Shown in pieces: positions 28,127 through 37,691 of a stretch of DNA of 64,000 nt. Numbering within the stretch: position 1 is the first letter of the stretch; each line of letters opens with the position of its first letter. Made by a program: the position numbers and the translations under genes. Source of the stretch: UBA2334 sp964396895 (GTDB lineage Bacteria > Pseudomonadota > Gammaproteobacteria > Burkholderiales > Burkholderiaceae_C); assembly GCA_964396895.1 (NCBI GenBank), contig CAYNGJ010000007.1, positions 86,466-150,465 of the forward strand, in the 5' to 3' direction. A model generated the notes under the pieces. The model was not told where the DNA came from. It ran no database searches and saw only the letters and a program-made list of their open reading frames with translations.

Positions 28127-29389
28127 ATGACCGAACACACCCCTTCTCCCGCTGCCTCGCCTGCAGACCCCACACCCGGGGTTCAGGCGCCACCCCCCGC
28201 AGCCACCCTCACCGGCCCGTTTGCGCCACCGCCGCCGCCGCCGGCTGTGGCAGCACCTGTCGTGGCCAACGGCGGGGGTGCCTGGCTGGGCAGGGCCGCT
28301 GCGGCGCTGGCGGTGTTGGCGATGCTGGCGGCCGCCACCATGTGGCAACGGCTGGATCGGGTGCAAGAAGAGCTGGCGCGCCGATCTGCTGATGCCAGCG
28401 ACCACGCCGACCGCGCCCGTGAGTTGGCCGAGCGCACCGACGCCCAGACCCAGGAGCTGCAAGCCCGCCTGAGCGTGGCGGAAATCAAGCTGTCTGAAGT
28501 CAGTTTGCAACGCACCCAGCTGGAAGAACTCATGCTCAGTGTGTCCCGCTCGCGCGACGACACGCTGGTGCTGGACATCGAATCCGGCGTCCGCTTGGCC
28601 ATGCAGCAAACCGAGCTGACGGGCAGCGTGCAACCGCTGGTGTCGGCCTTGTTGGCGGCCGACCAGCGCATTTCCCGCGCCGCCCAGCCCCGGCTGAACC
28701 CGGTGCAGCGGGCCATGGGGCGCGACGTGGAGCGCATCAAGGGCTCTGCCGTGGCCGACCTGCCCGCACTGGCCGCCCAACTCGATGAACTGGCCCGCCT
28801 GGTGGATGAGCTGCCCTTGGTCAACGCGGCGCCTGCCGCGCGTGGCCCTGGGAAGACCCAGGCGGTGGCCGCGACAGCGTCCAAAAACACGACCGATGCG
28901 GAGCCCACCTCTGCATCCGGTCTCATGCCCGCAGAGCCAGACAATGCGCTGGACGTGGCCGTTCCCCCCGCCAGTGCCGCACCGCAGGTGGCTGCAGCTT
29001 GGGCGGGTTTGCAGGCCCAATGGAGCCGCTTCTGGGCCCTGTTGGTCGAGCGGGTCACGCAGTCCACGCGCGACTTGGTCAGGGTCAGCCGCATTGAGCA
29101 GCCCGAAGCCGTGCTGCTCGCACCGCAGCAGTCGCAGTACCTGCGTGAAAACCTCAAGCTCAAGTTGCTCAACGCCCGGCTGGGCCTGCTGTCGCGCCAG
29201 TTGCCCGGGGCGCGGGCCGACATGCAGGCCGTGCGGGCCGCCTTGCTCAAGTACTTTGACCCCCAGCACCCCGCCACGCGACGGGCTGCCCAGACGCTGG
29301 CGGAAGCCTTGCAAACCACCCGCTCGGTGGACATGCCCAGGCCCGATGAAACACTGGCCGCACTGGCCGCTGCGGCCAAGGGACGCTGA
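28127..29389 (+). CDS. hemX: HemX family membrane protein
   Basis: 420 residues. A proline/alanine-rich cytoplasmic N-terminus (about 1-50) precedes one membrane segment (about 54-73). A long coiled-coil-rich periplasmic part follows, with RVQEELARRSADASDHADRA and further heptads. The HemX family is often mislabelled uroporphyrinogen methyltransferase, but no methylase motif is present. It is thought to scaffold heme enzymes or act with HemY. ATG 28127 follows GGGG. A TTG two codons upstream is the alternative. A TAGAAT box at 28109-28114 might be a promoter. hemY starts right after the stop. Confidence 0.87.
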   Translation: MTEHTPSPAASPADPTPGVQAPPPAATLTGPFAPPPPPPAVAAPVVANGGGAWLGRAAAALAVLAMLAAATMWQRLDRVQEELARRSADASDHADRARELAERTDAQTQELQARLSVAEIKLSEVSLQRTQLEELMLSVSRSRDDTLVLDIESGVRLAMQQTELTGSVQPLVSALLAADQRISRAAQPRLNPVQRAMGRDVERIKGSAVADLPALAAQLDELARLVDELPLVNAAPAARGPGKTQAVAATASKNTTDAEPTSASGLMPAEPDNALDVAVPPASAAPQVAAAWAGLQAQWSRFWALLVERVTQSTRDLVRVSRIEQPEAVLLAPQQSQYLRENLKLKLLNARLGLLSRQLPGARADMQAVRAALLKYFDPQHPATRRAAQTLAEALQTTRSVDMPRPDETLAALAAAAKGR

Positions 29390-30715
29390 ATGGCCATCAA
29401 AGGCGTGTTCTGGCTGGTCGGCCTGTTTGCAGCGGCGGTGGCACTGGCACTGCTGATGGGGCAGAACGGCGCCACCATCACCCTGTTCTGGGCGCCGTAC
29501 CGGGTGGACATGTCCTTCAACCTGGTGTTGGGTGGGGTGCTGCTGCTGTTTCTGTTGCTGTACGTGACCTTGCGCTCGCTCGCCACCTTGCGGGCCTTGC
29601 CCCAGCAAGCCCATCGCTGGCGGCTGCAGCAGCGTGAGCGGGTGGTGAACGCGGCCGTGCTCGATGCCTTGTCGCACCAGTTGGCCGGGCGCTACGTGCG
29701 GGCGCGCAGCGCGGCACGCCAAGCCATTGAACAACTGGACACCGCCGCCAGTCAGGGTGCCGAGTCGGTGGCCCGTCAGTCGCAGGTGCTGGCCACGGCC
29801 CATTTGCTGGCCGCCGAAGCCACCCACACCCTGCAAGACCACGGCACGCGTGACAAACACCTGGCCCAAGCGCTGAGCCCGGTGGCCGGTGGCGGAAGCG
29901 AGCAGACCGTGGTTCGCGAAGGGGCCATGCTGGCGGCCATCCGTTGGGCGTTGGAGGACCGCGACCTGGACAAAGCCTCACACTGGCTGGCCCAGCTCCC
30001 GCAAGGTGCTTCACGGCGCACCCTGGCGCTGCGCCTGAAGCTGCGGGTGGCCCGCTTGGCCCAGGACCACACCATGGCCCTGGAGACGGCCCGTTTGCTG
30101 GCCAAACACAAGGCCTTTTCCGACACCGCTGCACGCAGCATCCTGCGCCGTTTGCTCATGGCTGCACTGCAGGCCAGCCACGACACCGACCAGGTGCGGT
30201 CCACCTGGCAAACCCTGGACGCCGCTGATCGCCAGGACCCCGAGCTGGTGCTGGCGGCCATTGCGCGGTTGCAAGCGGTTTCGGGCGAAGACACAGACCC
30301 GGCCCGCGTGCAGGCCTGGTGCCTGGACTGGGCGCTTCCCCTGTGGACGCAGTACGCGACCCTGAGCGAGCCAGTGCGTCAGAGCCTGGCCACGCTGTTG
30401 CCACGCCTGCTGCCCAACACCGATGCGGCTTGGCTGGCACGCATTGAAAATTTGCAGCGGCAACGTCCCGCCGATCCGCTGCTGCAGTACCTGGCGGCCG
30501 ATGTCTTCTACCAGCAACAACTCTGGGGCAAAGCAGAGGCCATGTTCCGCCAGGCGGCGCGCAGCCTGGCCGATGAACACATGCGGGTGCACACTTGGGT
30601 GCGCTTGGCCCAATTGGCCGAGGCCCGCAGCGATGAACCGGCCGCATTGCACGCTTGGCGAACCGCTGCGCTGCAGTCGCAGGGCCACATGAACCACACA
30701 AGGGGGATCCCATGA
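29390..30715 (+). CDS. hemY: HemY family inner-membrane TPR protein
   Basis: 441 residues. Two N-terminal membrane segments (about 5-24 and 42-62) anchor a helical TPR-type domain (about 85-430) with repeats such as YVRARSAARQAIEQL and LALRLKLRVARLAQDH. This is the proteobacterial HemY associated with heme genes, not the Gram-positive oxidase of the same name. The start abuts the hemX stop. The last bases overlap the diguanylate cyclase start as ATGA, so the enzyme is coupled to the heme operon. Confidence 0.87.
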   Translation: MAIKGVFWLVGLFAAAVALALLMGQNGATITLFWAPYRVDMSFNLVLGGVLLLFLLLYVTLRSLATLRALPQQAHRWRLQQRERVVNAAVLDALSHQLAGRYVRARSAARQAIEQLDTAASQGAESVARQSQVLATAHLLAAEATHTLQDHGTRDKHLAQALSPVAGGGSEQTVVREGAMLAAIRWALEDRDLDKASHWLAQLPQGASRRTLALRLKLRVARLAQDHTMALETARLLAKHKAFSDTAARSILRRLLMAALQASHDTDQVRSTWQTLDAADRQDPELVLAAIARLQAVSGEDTDPARVQAWCLDWALPLWTQYATLSEPVRQSLATLLPRLLPNTDAAWLARIENLQRQRPADPLLQYLAADVFYQQQLWGKAEAMFRQAARSLADEHMRVHTWVRLAQLAEARSDEPAALHAWRTAALQSQGHMNHTRGIP

Positions 30716-31773
30716 GTCAGGTCATCCGCAGCTTGGCCGACATGACCGCGCACCGCAACCGCGCCTTGTTGGATCTGGCGCTGGCCGAGGCGCTGATGGA
30801 CGTGATTGCGCCGCAGTGCATCGTGTTTGTGACCGCGGTGGCCCAAGACGACCAGGTCCGCTGGCTGGAGCGGGCGCGTTTTGAGCAGGGCAAACCTCCG
30901 GTGCTGACCGACCCCATGTGGGCCGAGTTCTCCGGCATGGACCCGGTGGGCGAACACCCCGACCGCTGGGCCTGCATGCAGTCCGCTCAGATTCAGTTTG
31001 TCCCGCCCTCGGGGGGGACCGCAACGTACAAGACTGTGTTCCCCATCATGGGCGAGAGCGGCGTGGACAGCGTACTCGAGGTGCATTCCGCTGGCCCCGT
31101 GGATGACCGCATGTTGGAAGTCATTCACAGCATGCAAAAGGTTTACCGCAACATGCAAGGGCTGCTGGACTACAGCGAGCGCGACTCCCTCACCGGGTTG
31201 CTGAACCGCAAGTCTTTCGATGACTCCTTTTTCAAGGCCCTGGTGCCCTCTGGTGAGATCAAGCCAGGGTTGATCACCGACGCACCGTCCTTGGGCAGTG
31301 ACCGCCGCGATGGGCACAACGAAGAAGGCTACTGGGTGGGCATGCTCGACATTGACCACTTCAAGCGCGTGAACGACAACTTTGGTCACCTCATTGGCGA
31401 CGAGGTGCTGCTGCTGGTGGCCCGTTTGCTGCGCCAGGGCTTCCGTTTTCACGACCGCCTGTACCGCTTCGGTGGTGAGGAATTTGTGGTGTTGATGCGT
31501 TGCGCCGCTGCCGCCACCGCTCAGGTGGTGTTCGAGCGTTTTCGCCAGAGCATGGAGGCTTTTGTGTTTCCGCAGGTGGGGCACATCACCGTGAGCATCG
31601 GCATCAGCCAGTTGCAGCCGTCTGACACGCCCTCGCAGGCGCTGGGCCGAGCCGATCAGGCCGTTTACGCCGCCAAATCGGGTGGGCGAAACCAGGTGAT
31701 CAACCACGCTGATCTGGTGCGCCAGGGCAGTGTCAGCTCTGACGTCATCACCGGCGACATCGAACTGTTCTGA
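30712..31773 (+). CDS. Diguanylate cyclase (GGDEF domain)
   Basis: Makes the second messenger cyclic di-GMP. 353 residues, with no membrane segment. An N-terminal region (about 1-150) of unrecognised, GAF-like character precedes the GGDEF domain (about 160-330). The active site is GGEEF (about 254-258). An intact RxxD inhibitory site (RFHD) lies five residues before it, so product feedback is likely. An unusual loop of about 25 residues separates DSLTGLLNRKSF from VGMLDIDHFKRVND. The ATG at 30712 follows AGGGGGA and overlaps the hemY stop. Linking cyclic di-GMP synthesis to heme genes is uncommon. Confidence 0.9.
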   Translation: MSQVIRSLADMTAHRNRALLDLALAEALMDVIAPQCIVFVTAVAQDDQVRWLERARFEQGKPPVLTDPMWAEFSGMDPVGEHPDRWACMQSAQIQFVPPSGGTATYKTVFPIMGESGVDSVLEVHSAGPVDDRMLEVIHSMQKVYRNMQGLLDYSERDSLTGLLNRKSFDDSFFKALVPSGEIKPGLITDAPSLGSDRRDGHNEEGYWVGMLDIDHFKRVNDNFGHLIGDEVLLLVARLLRQGFRFHDRLYRFGGEEFVVLMRCAAAATAQVVFERFRQSMEAFVFPQVGHITVSIGISQLQPSDTPSQALGRADQAVYAAKSGGRNQVINHADLVRQGSVSSDVITGDIELF

Positions 31774-31784
31774 CCCACACATGG

Positions 31785-31837
31785 CAAAAAGCCACCGTTG
31801 ACGGCCGCCAGATGGCGCCGTCAACGGTGGCTTTTTG
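31785..31837. terminator. Strong bidirectional terminator
   Basis: A perfect 20-base inverted repeat (31785-31804 and 31818-31837) surrounds a 13-base loop, with A residues on the left outer arm and T residues on the right. It sits between the diguanylate cyclase and the convergent rne gene and should stop transcription from both sides. Confidence 0.92.
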
Positions 31838-31888
31838 TTTGGCCGGATCGCGGGCTGGACCACCGCCAAGCGGGGCCACCCCGATGGA

Positions 31889-34800
31889 TCAGCCCCGTGG
31901 CTGGTCGAAGGGCAGGTTCATGGCCGACAGGTCGCGGCGGGTTTCCACCAGCATCAGCGGTCCCTCGTCCACCACAGCAATGGGCTTGGGCTCACGGGGC
32001 ACATGGATGGGGGCGGGCTCGGCCGCAATTTCCGCCTGAACGCGGGCCACCTTGTCTGTATCGGAGTTGACCCATTGCAAACCGGCGTTGTGGGCCACGG
32101 TGTGCAGGTCCGACAACGGGAGTTCATACACCGCCGCCTGTGGGGTGGGGGTGGTTTCGACCTGTTCGGTGAAATTCATAGCTGAAGGTTCAATGTTTGC
32201 AAGCGCTGGCGCCTGTTTTTCATTGAAATTTTGCTCAGCTGCAGGTGCCACCGGTGTCGCGACTTGTGGGCTCACCGGTTGAACGGGGGCCTCGGTCACG
32301 GATTCGGTCTCAGGGCGGGTGTCCGCGCCATCGGTCTCCGCCTGCTCGCCGCGGGAGCGGGTGTTGCCACCCCGTTCGCGGCGGTCACGGCCGTAGCGGT
32401 CGCGGCTGCGCTTTTCGCGGGGTGGGCGACCGGTGTCGTTGTCATCGGCAGCGGCGCCACTGGGCTCTGGCGTGTCCACCGCAGCGCCATCGGCCGGGGT
32501 AGCGGTGGGTGTGATCGCATCGGTGGCTGGGGCGCTCACCGGAGCATCGGCCACGGTCGCAGGGGCTGCGGCAAAGTAGCTGTAGGTGGGCTCTTCGCCG
32601 CTGGCACTGGGCAGTTCCCGTGCAAGCAGGTTGGACTCGTCCGATGGTGCAACGCTGGCCAGCGAGGCACCGTCGTCTTGTGGGCGGCGCTCACGGCGAC
32701 CACCCCGCTCGCGACGACCTTCGCTGCGCTCACCACGGCTTTCTCCGCGGGACTCACCCGAGTTTTCGCCCCTGGGGGCGCGTGCGGGTTTGGCGGCCAA
32801 GTCCTGGCCCACATCGGCATCGATGGCGTTTGGCGCGTCTGTGGTGCCTGGCACCTGCGCGTCGCGCGGTGCACGCTCGCCACGGCCACGACCGCGGCCT
32901 TCATTGGGGCGCTCGGCGCGGGGCGGGCGACCTTCACTGCGGGCCTCAGTGGACAGTTCCCCGCGTGGTTCCGAACGGCTTTCGCCACGGCCTTCCACGC
33001 GTGCGTCAGTTCGGCTGCGTCCGTCGGTCCTGCCTTCGCCGCGGCCTTCACCACGTCCTTCGGTGCGGCGGCTGCCGCCGCGGTTGCCTCGGCCACCCTC
33101 GCGGTTGCCCTCACGGCCACCTTCACGGCCACCGGGGCGTTGGCCTTGACCATCGCGGCCACCTTCCGTGCGGGCCACCGGTGCGGCATCTGCCACGACC
33201 GGGGCCGGTGTGGCAGCTTCAACGCCGAGCAGCTTTTTCAGCCAACCGAAGAAACCACCGCTTGCGGCGACGGGGGCTGGGCTGGCTGCAGGGGCGGCAA
33301 TTGCCACAGGCGCTGCCACGGGTTCCAGCACGGGCTTGGGTGCCGCCACGGGGGCGGGACCGTCTGGCAGCACACCTTTGATGAGCGGCTCCTGCTTGTT
33401 GCTGCGCTCCTGGCTGCGGCGCGTGAAGGTGGTGGCCTCCTCGGCTTCGTCGGCCAGTTTGTAGCTGGCGTCCAGTGACTCCAGGCGTGGGTCGTCGTGC
33501 TTGAGGCGTTCCAGCTTGTAGTTGGGCGTGTCCAGCGATTTGTTGGGCACCAGCAGCACGTTGATGCGCTGCTTGAGTTCGATTTTGGTGATTTCGGTGC
33601 GCTTCTCATTCAGCAGGAAACTGGCCACTTCCACAGGCACCTGCACCAGCACGGCAGAGGTGTTGTCCTTGAGGGACTCTTCCTGAATGATGCGCAGGAT
33701 TTGCAGCGCCGAGCTTTCCGTGTCGCGGATGTGGCCAGAGCCGCCGCAACGTGGGCAAGGGATGGACGCACCTTCGCTCAGGGTGGGGCGCAGGCGCTGG
33801 CGGCTCATTTCCAGCAAACCGAATTTGCTGATGGCGCCGAACTGCACGCGGGCACGGTCCTGGCGCAAGGCATCGCGCAGGCGGTTTTCCACCTCGCGGC
33901 GGTTTTTACTCTCCTCCATGTCAATGAAGTCGATCACGATCAAGCCGCCCAAGTCGCGCAAACGGGCCTGGCGGGCCACCTCGTCGGCGGCTTCCAGGTT
34001 GGTGCGGGTGGCGGTTTCCTCAATGTCACCGCCTTTGATGGCGCGCGCCGAGTTCACGTCCACCGCCACCAGTGCTTCGGTCTGGTCGATCACGATGGCG
34101 CCGCCGCTGGGCAGTTGCACCGTGCGGGCGTAAGCGGTCTCGATCTGGTGTTCGATCTGGAAGCGGCTGAACAGCGGCGCGTCGTCGCGGTAGCGCTTCA
34201 CGCGGTGCCCGTGTTCGGGCATCACGTGGTTCATGAATTGGTGGGCCTGCTCGAAGATGTCGTCCGTGTCGATCAGGATTTCGCCGATGTCGCTGTTGAA
34301 GTAATCGCGAATGGCGCGGATCACCAGACTGGATTCCTGGTAAATCAGGTAGGCGCCCTTGCCGCCTTTGGTCGCACCGTCGATGGCGGTCCAGAGTTTG
34401 AGCAGGTAGTTCAGGTCCCACTGCAATTCGGTCGCGTCGCGGCCAATGCCGGCGGTGCGGGCAATGATGCTCATGCCAGCGGGGTATTCCAACTGGTCGA
34501 GTGCGGCCTTGAGTTCTTGGCGGTCTTCGCCCTCAATGCGGCGGCTGACGCCACCGCCACGGGGGTTGTTGGGCATCAGCACCACATAGCGGCCAGCCAA
34601 GCTGACAAAGGTGGTCAGGGCAGCGCCCTTGTTGCCGCGTTCTTCTTTTTCGACCTGGACCAGCAGCTCCTGACCTTCTTTGATCACGTCCTGGATGCGG
34701 GCCTGGCTGACCGAAACACCGGCAGCGAAGTACTGGCGGGAAATTTCTTTGAACGGCAGAAAACCGTGACGGTCTTCACCGTAGTCGACAAAACAGGCTT

Positions 34801-34960
34801 CCAGGCTGGGCTCTACGCGCGTGACCACCGCTTTGTAGATGTTGCCTTTGCGCTGCTCACGGCCTTCGATTTCAATTTCGTAATCGAGCAGTTTTTGCCC
34901 GTTGACAATGGCCAAGCGGCGTTCTTCAGCCTGCGTGGCGTTGATCAGCATCCGTTTCAT
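31889..34960 (-). CDS. rne: Ribonuclease E
   Basis: The main mRNA-decay and rRNA-processing endonuclease, 1023 residues. The catalytic half shows an S1 domain (about 35-120, [23 protein letters not shown] split as [12 protein letters not shown] and LEACFVDYG), DNase I-like subdomain with VDVNSAR and IDFIDME, and the zinc-link CPRCGGSG. The C-terminal half (about 530-1023) is disordered and rich in R, G and E (many EGR/GRGE repeats), then A/P/T-rich, ending in a conserved-looking segment LPFDQPRG. It probably binds RNA and degradosome partners. Near the C-terminus an AT-rich element copy is translated ([19 protein letters not shown]). SD AAGGAG precedes the ATG. Confidence 0.96.
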   Translation of the reverse strand: MKRMLINATQAEERRLAIVNGQKLLDYEIEIEGREQRKGNIYKAVVTRVEPSLEACFVDYGEDRHGFLPFKEISRQYFAAGVSVSQARIQDVIKEGQELLVQVEKEERGNKGAALTTFVSLAGRYVVLMPNNPRGGGVSRRIEGEDRQELKAALDQLEYPAGMSIIARTAGIGRDATELQWDLNYLLKLWTAIDGATKGGKGAYLIYQESSLVIRAIRDYFNSDIGEILIDTDDIFEQAHQFMNHVMPEHGHRVKRYRDDAPLFSRFQIEHQIETAYARTVQLPSGGAIVIDQTEALVAVDVNSARAIKGGDIEETATRTNLEAADEVARQARLRDLGGLIVIDFIDMEESKNRREVENRLRDALRQDRARVQFGAISKFGLLEMSRQRLRPTLSEGASIPCPRCGGSGHIRDTESSALQILRIIQEESLKDNTSAVLVQVPVEVASFLLNEKRTEITKIELKQRINVLLVPNKSLDTPNYKLERLKHDDPRLESLDASYKLADEAEEATTFTRRSQERSNKQEPLIKGVLPDGPAPVAAPKPVLEPVAAPVAIAAPAASPAPVAASGGFFGWLKKLLGVEAATPAPVVADAAPVARTEGGRDGQGQRPGGREGGREGNREGGRGNRGGSRRTEGRGEGRGEGRTDGRSRTDARVEGRGESRSEPRGELSTEARSEGRPPRAERPNEGRGRGRGERAPRDAQVPGTTDAPNAIDADVGQDLAAKPARAPRGENSGESRGESRGERSEGRRERGGRRERRPQDDGASLASVAPSDESNLLARELPSASGEEPTYSYFAAAPATVADAPVSAPATDAITPTATPADGAAVDTPEPSGAAADDNDTGRPPREKRSRDRYGRDRRERGGNTRSRGEQAETDGADTRPETESVTEAPVQPVSPQVATPVAPAAEQNFNEKQAPALANIEPSAMNFTEQVETTPTPQAAVYELPLSDLHTVAHNAGLQWVNSDTDKVARVQAEIAAEPAPIHVPREPKPIAVVDEGPLMLVETRRDLSAMNLPFDQPRG
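32170..32235 (-). repeat. AGCGCTT-N18-GCTAT element, copy in rne
   Basis: On the minus strand: AGCGCTT (32207-32201), 18 bases, GCTAT (32182-32178). It lies in frame in the disordered tail of RNase E and is an AT-rich island in GC-rich code. Confidence 0.7.
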
Positions 34961-35495
34961 GATGCTTTCTCCTTAACGTTGACGGTGACAACATTGCCTT
35001 GGGTCAGGAAACCCAAGGCGCATTCGCCATGGAACGTCGAGCGCAACGAACGGAGGGAGGAATTGCCGGAGATCCGCCGAAAGTGCTTCAGGCAGGGCGC
35101 ACACTGGTCAAAAACCAGGGTGCAATGACTGAGTTTCGGGGCATAGGCGCGTGGAGGTTGGTGAACGGGCCTGGGATGGCCCTTGGGGTCAATGGGTTCA
35201 CTTGGGTCCCCACCCAGCACATGCGTCTGGGTGGTTTGGGGTATTCCGTATTCGAGTTCGGTGCAGGTATCGGCGATCCGGCCGCTGTCGCTGACCCCAT
35301 TTGCCAGGAAAGGTGGTCTGCGCAAATGGGTCAGCCAGCGGGTGGCATCTTCTTGTCTCTGCTGGGTACCGGGTGCCAGGGCCTTAAACTCAAGGCAAAT
35401 CAAACACTTATGGCAGCCCAACCAGACGGAAGACATTATAGGCTCCTGTCCGTGCTTTCCCCCGCTGCCAGGGTTTACCCCAGACAGGTCCATTT
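34961..35495. other. Long rne leader and rne/rluC divergent region
   Basis: 535 bases without a convincing gene. Strong stems read in the rne direction: GCCTTGGGT/ACCCAAGGC (34996-35019, nine pairs) just before the rne ribosome site, CTGGT/ACCAG near 35104-35119, a 13-pair stem with one bulge (35291-35304 with 35322-35334), and GCCTT/AAGGC (35381-35396). E. coli rne has a long leader through which RNase E controls its own mRNA. This looks like an analogous structure. Confidence 0.6.
35436..35441 (-). promoter_or_regulatory. Candidate rne -10 box
   Basis: TATAAT on the minus strand, about 475 bases before the rne start. No recognisable -35 lies at 16-18 bases, so this is only a candidate. It would give a leader of about 470 bases. 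Confidence 0.4.
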
Positions 35496-36494
35496 TTGAA
35501 CACGCCACAAGTCAAACACCTCACGGTGGATGAGGATTCCGCCGGTCAGCGGCTGGACAACTTTCTGTTTCGCCACCTCAAAGGTGTGCCCAAGACCCAT
35601 GTCTACCGCATCATCCGCTCGGGGGAGGTGCGCATCAACAAGGGCAGGGCCAGCGCTGAGTCCAAATTGCAGGCCGGTGATGTGCTTCGCCTGCCCCCTT
35701 TGCGCGTGGCCCCCGTCATGGCCGAACCCCACACGCCGGTGGCGCCCGCCCGGGAGTTTCCGGTGCTGTTTGAAGACGACGGGTTCATGGCCATCCACAA
35801 ACCGGCGGGGGTGGCGGTGCACGGCGGCAGTGGTGTCAGTTCGGGGGTCATCGAGCAGCTCCGGCGGGCGAGGCCGCAATGCACCACCTTGGAACTGGTG
35901 CACAGGTTGGACCGAGAGACCAGCGGTGTGTTGCTGATTGCCAAAAAGCGCAGCGCCCTGCGCCATTTGCAGGATCAGTTCCGCGAACGTGAAACCGGCA
36001 AAACCTACCTCGCCTTGGTCAAAGGCAACTGGTCCGAACGCCACAAGGTGATCGACAAACCACTGCAAAAGTACCTGCTGCCCGACGGCGAGCGGCGTGT
36101 CCGGGTGGTGCCAGTCGACCATCCAGATGCCATGCGCAGCATCACCCTGGTGAAAGTGCGCGCACCCGTGCCAGATCCGTGCGCGGACGTTGGTGGGGAC
36201 ATGGCCCATGACATGGGCTGTTCATTGTTGGAGGTGACCATCAAAACCGGTCGTACCCACCAGATTCGGGTGCATTTGTCTCAAGCGGGGCATCCGATTG
36301 CCGGCGATGATAAGTACGGGGATTTCGACTGGAACAGGCAATTGGCGAGAGCCGGATTTCCCCGAATGTTTTTGCATGCCTGGCGTTTGGAAGTGCAACA
36401 CCCGGTGAGCGGCGAACGTTTGCACATCGTTGCCCAGCCCTCGGTTGAATTGAAAAAGGTGCTGCCGATTGCGGTGGCGGCTGCACTGAATTGA
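35496..36494 (+). CDS. rluC: 23S rRNA pseudouridine synthase, RluC type
   Basis: 332 residues. An N-terminal S4 RNA-binding domain (about 12-70, GQRLDNFLFRHLKGVPKTHV) is followed by the RluA-type catalytic domain with HRLDRETSGVLL (catalytic aspartate about 139) and the C-terminal KTGRTHQIRVHL. RluC modifies three uridines of 23S rRNA. Start is TTG at 35496, after AGACAGG. Position next to rne, divergent, is the usual one for rluC. Followed by the HAD phosphatase region. Confidence 0.92.
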   Translation: MNTPQVKHLTVDEDSAGQRLDNFLFRHLKGVPKTHVYRIIRSGEVRINKGRASAESKLQAGDVLRLPPLRVAPVMAEPHTPVAPAREFPVLFEDDGFMAIHKPAGVAVHGGSGVSSGVIEQLRRARPQCTTLELVHRLDRETSGVLLIAKKRSALRHLQDQFRERETGKTYLALVKGNWSERHKVIDKPLQKYLLPDGERRVRVVPVDHPDAMRSITLVKVRAPVPDPCADVGGDMAHDMGCSLLEVTIKTGRTHQIRVHLSQAGHPIAGDDKYGDFDWNRQLARAGFPRMFLHAWRLEVQHPVSGERLHIVAQPSVELKKVLPIAVAAALN

Positions 36495-36500
36495 CGTGAT

Positions 36501-36530
36501 TTGTGCAAAGACAAGCCATTGCTCTAGAAT
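36501..36530 (+). promoter_or_regulatory. Probable promoter of the H-NS-like gene
   Basis: TTGTGC (36501-36506), 18 bases, TAGAAT (36525-36530), followed by a leader of about 75 bases. Confidence 0.5.
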
Positions 36531-36613
36531 AATGCACCGATTCACGCACCAAAGCCTGTTTCGGCATGCTCAGGGCAAATACGTTGGATACCTTTCTTTC
36601 AAGGACAAATCAA

Positions 36614-36922
36614 TTGGCTACATACATTGAACTCAAAGCGCAGGCCGAAGCCATGCTGGCGCAGGCCGAACAGGTTCGCAAGCAGGAATTGGCGGCAGTC
36701 ATTCAGGACATCAAGGCCAAAATGAAGGAATATGGGCTGACGGTGGCGGATCTGGGTGGATCGGTGGCGGGGCCACGCAAAGCAGCCAAAAGCAAATCGG
36801 CAGCACCTGCCAAGTACCGCGGCCCCAATGGGGAATTGTGGGCGGGCGGTCTGGGTCGCAAACCCGAATGGGTACGCAGCCTGATGGCCGAAGGCAAAAG
36901 CATTGACGATTACCTGATTTGA
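36614..36922 (+). CDS. H-NS family nucleoid protein
   Basis: A small DNA-binding and silencing protein, 102 residues. The N-terminal half is a coiled coil for dimerisation (ATYIELKAQAEAMLAQAEQV). A basic linker (KAAKSKSAAPAK) leads to the C-terminal H-NS DNA-binding motif (KYRGPNGELWAGGLGRKPEW). A TTG start at 36614 is chosen: it follows AAGGA by eight bases and gives the ATYIELK opening typical of betaproteobacterial relatives. The upstream ATG 36566 lacks a ribosome site. It has its own promoter and terminator. Proteins of this family silence AT-rich DNA. Confidence 0.88.
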   Translation: MATYIELKAQAEAMLAQAEQVRKQELAAVIQDIKAKMKEYGLTVADLGGSVAGPRKAAKSKSAAPAKYRGPNGELWAGGLGRKPEWVRSLMAEGKSIDDYLI

Positions 36923-36939
36923 GCCCATCGTCTTTGTCC

Positions 36940-36969
36940 AAAAAACCGGCCGGCGGCCGGTTTTTTTTT
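36940..36969 (+). terminator. Rho-independent terminator of the H-NS-like gene
   Basis: CCGGCC and GGCCGG around a three-base loop, flanked by A and T runs that extend the stem, followed by at least eight T residues. Confidence 0.92.
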
Positions 36970-37022
36970 GGTGTGTACCATTGTGCGCAGATTCCTTTTG
37001 CCCGATGCCCTCCGAATTTCAC

Positions 37023-37691
37023 ATGACCGCCACCCATTCACCCCGGTTTGACCTCATTGCCTTTGATTGGGACGGCACGCTGTTTGACTCCACAGCCATC
37101 ATCACCCGGTGCATACAGGCCGCGGTGGTCGATCTGGGCGGTGCCAGACCGTCGGACGAAGCGGCTTCTTATGTCATTGGCATGGGCTTATTACAGGCGT
37201 TGGCCCATGCGGCCCCCGACATTCCGCGCACCCAGCACGCGGCCCTGGGTGAGCGGTACCGGCACCACTACATGCTGCACCAGAACGACATCACCCTGTT
37301 TCAAGGGGTGCTGCCCATGCTTGCGGCGCTCAAGGGCCGGCGCCACTGGTTGACGGTGGCCACGGGCAAAAGCCGTCGGGGCTTGGACGAAGCCCTGCAG
37401 GCCGTGGAGTTGAAGGGGGTGTTCGACGGTTCACGCACCGCCGATGAAACCGCCGGAAAGCCCCACCCGCTGATGCTGGAGGAGCTGATGGATGAGTTTG
37501 GGGTGACGCCGGAGCGCACCTTGATGATCGGGGACACCACGCACGACCTCCAGATGGCCCGAAACGCCGGTTGCGCCAGCGTGGGCGTCAGCTATGGTGC
37601 CCATTCGCACCACGGGTTTGACGCGCTGGCGCCGCTGGCCATTGCCCATTCAGTGCCGGAGCTCCACCAGTGGCTGACCGACCACGCGTGA
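37023..37691 (+). CDS. HAD-family phosphatase (phosphoglycolate phosphatase-like)
   Basis: 222 residues. HAD motif I DWDGTLFDS (nucleophile aspartate), motif II in TVATGKS, lysine in AGKPHP and motif IV GDTTHDLQMA. Cap type resembles Gph. The substrate may be 2-phosphoglycolate or another small phosphate. ATG 37023 is preferred. An ATG at 37005 adds six residues. It overlaps the Rieske gene by 22 bases. Confidence 0.86.
   Translation: MTATHSPRFDLIAFDWDGTLFDSTAIITRCIQAAVVDLGGARPSDEAASYVIGMGLLQALAHAAPDIPRTQHAALGERYRHHYMLHQNDITLFQGVLPMLAALKGRRHWLTVATGKSRRGLDEALQAVELKGVFDGSRTADETAGKPHPLMLEELMDEFGVTPERTLMIGDTTHDLQMARNAGCASVGVSYGAHSHHGFDALAPLAIAHSVPELHQWLTDHA

Noticed and set aside
28127..29389. 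Uroporphyrinogen-III methyltransferase
   Set aside because: The name is often attached to HemX, but no SAM-binding methylase motif is present; this is a membrane scaffold-type protein.
32245..33478. Plus-strand alanine/threonine-rich frames opposite the rne tail
   Set aside because: They mirror the low-complexity R/G/E-rich coding of RNase E and have no start signals.
35088..35533. Small open frames in the rne/rluC region
   Set aside because: No ribosome sites, no recognisable domain, and they overlap strong RNA stems; treated as leader.
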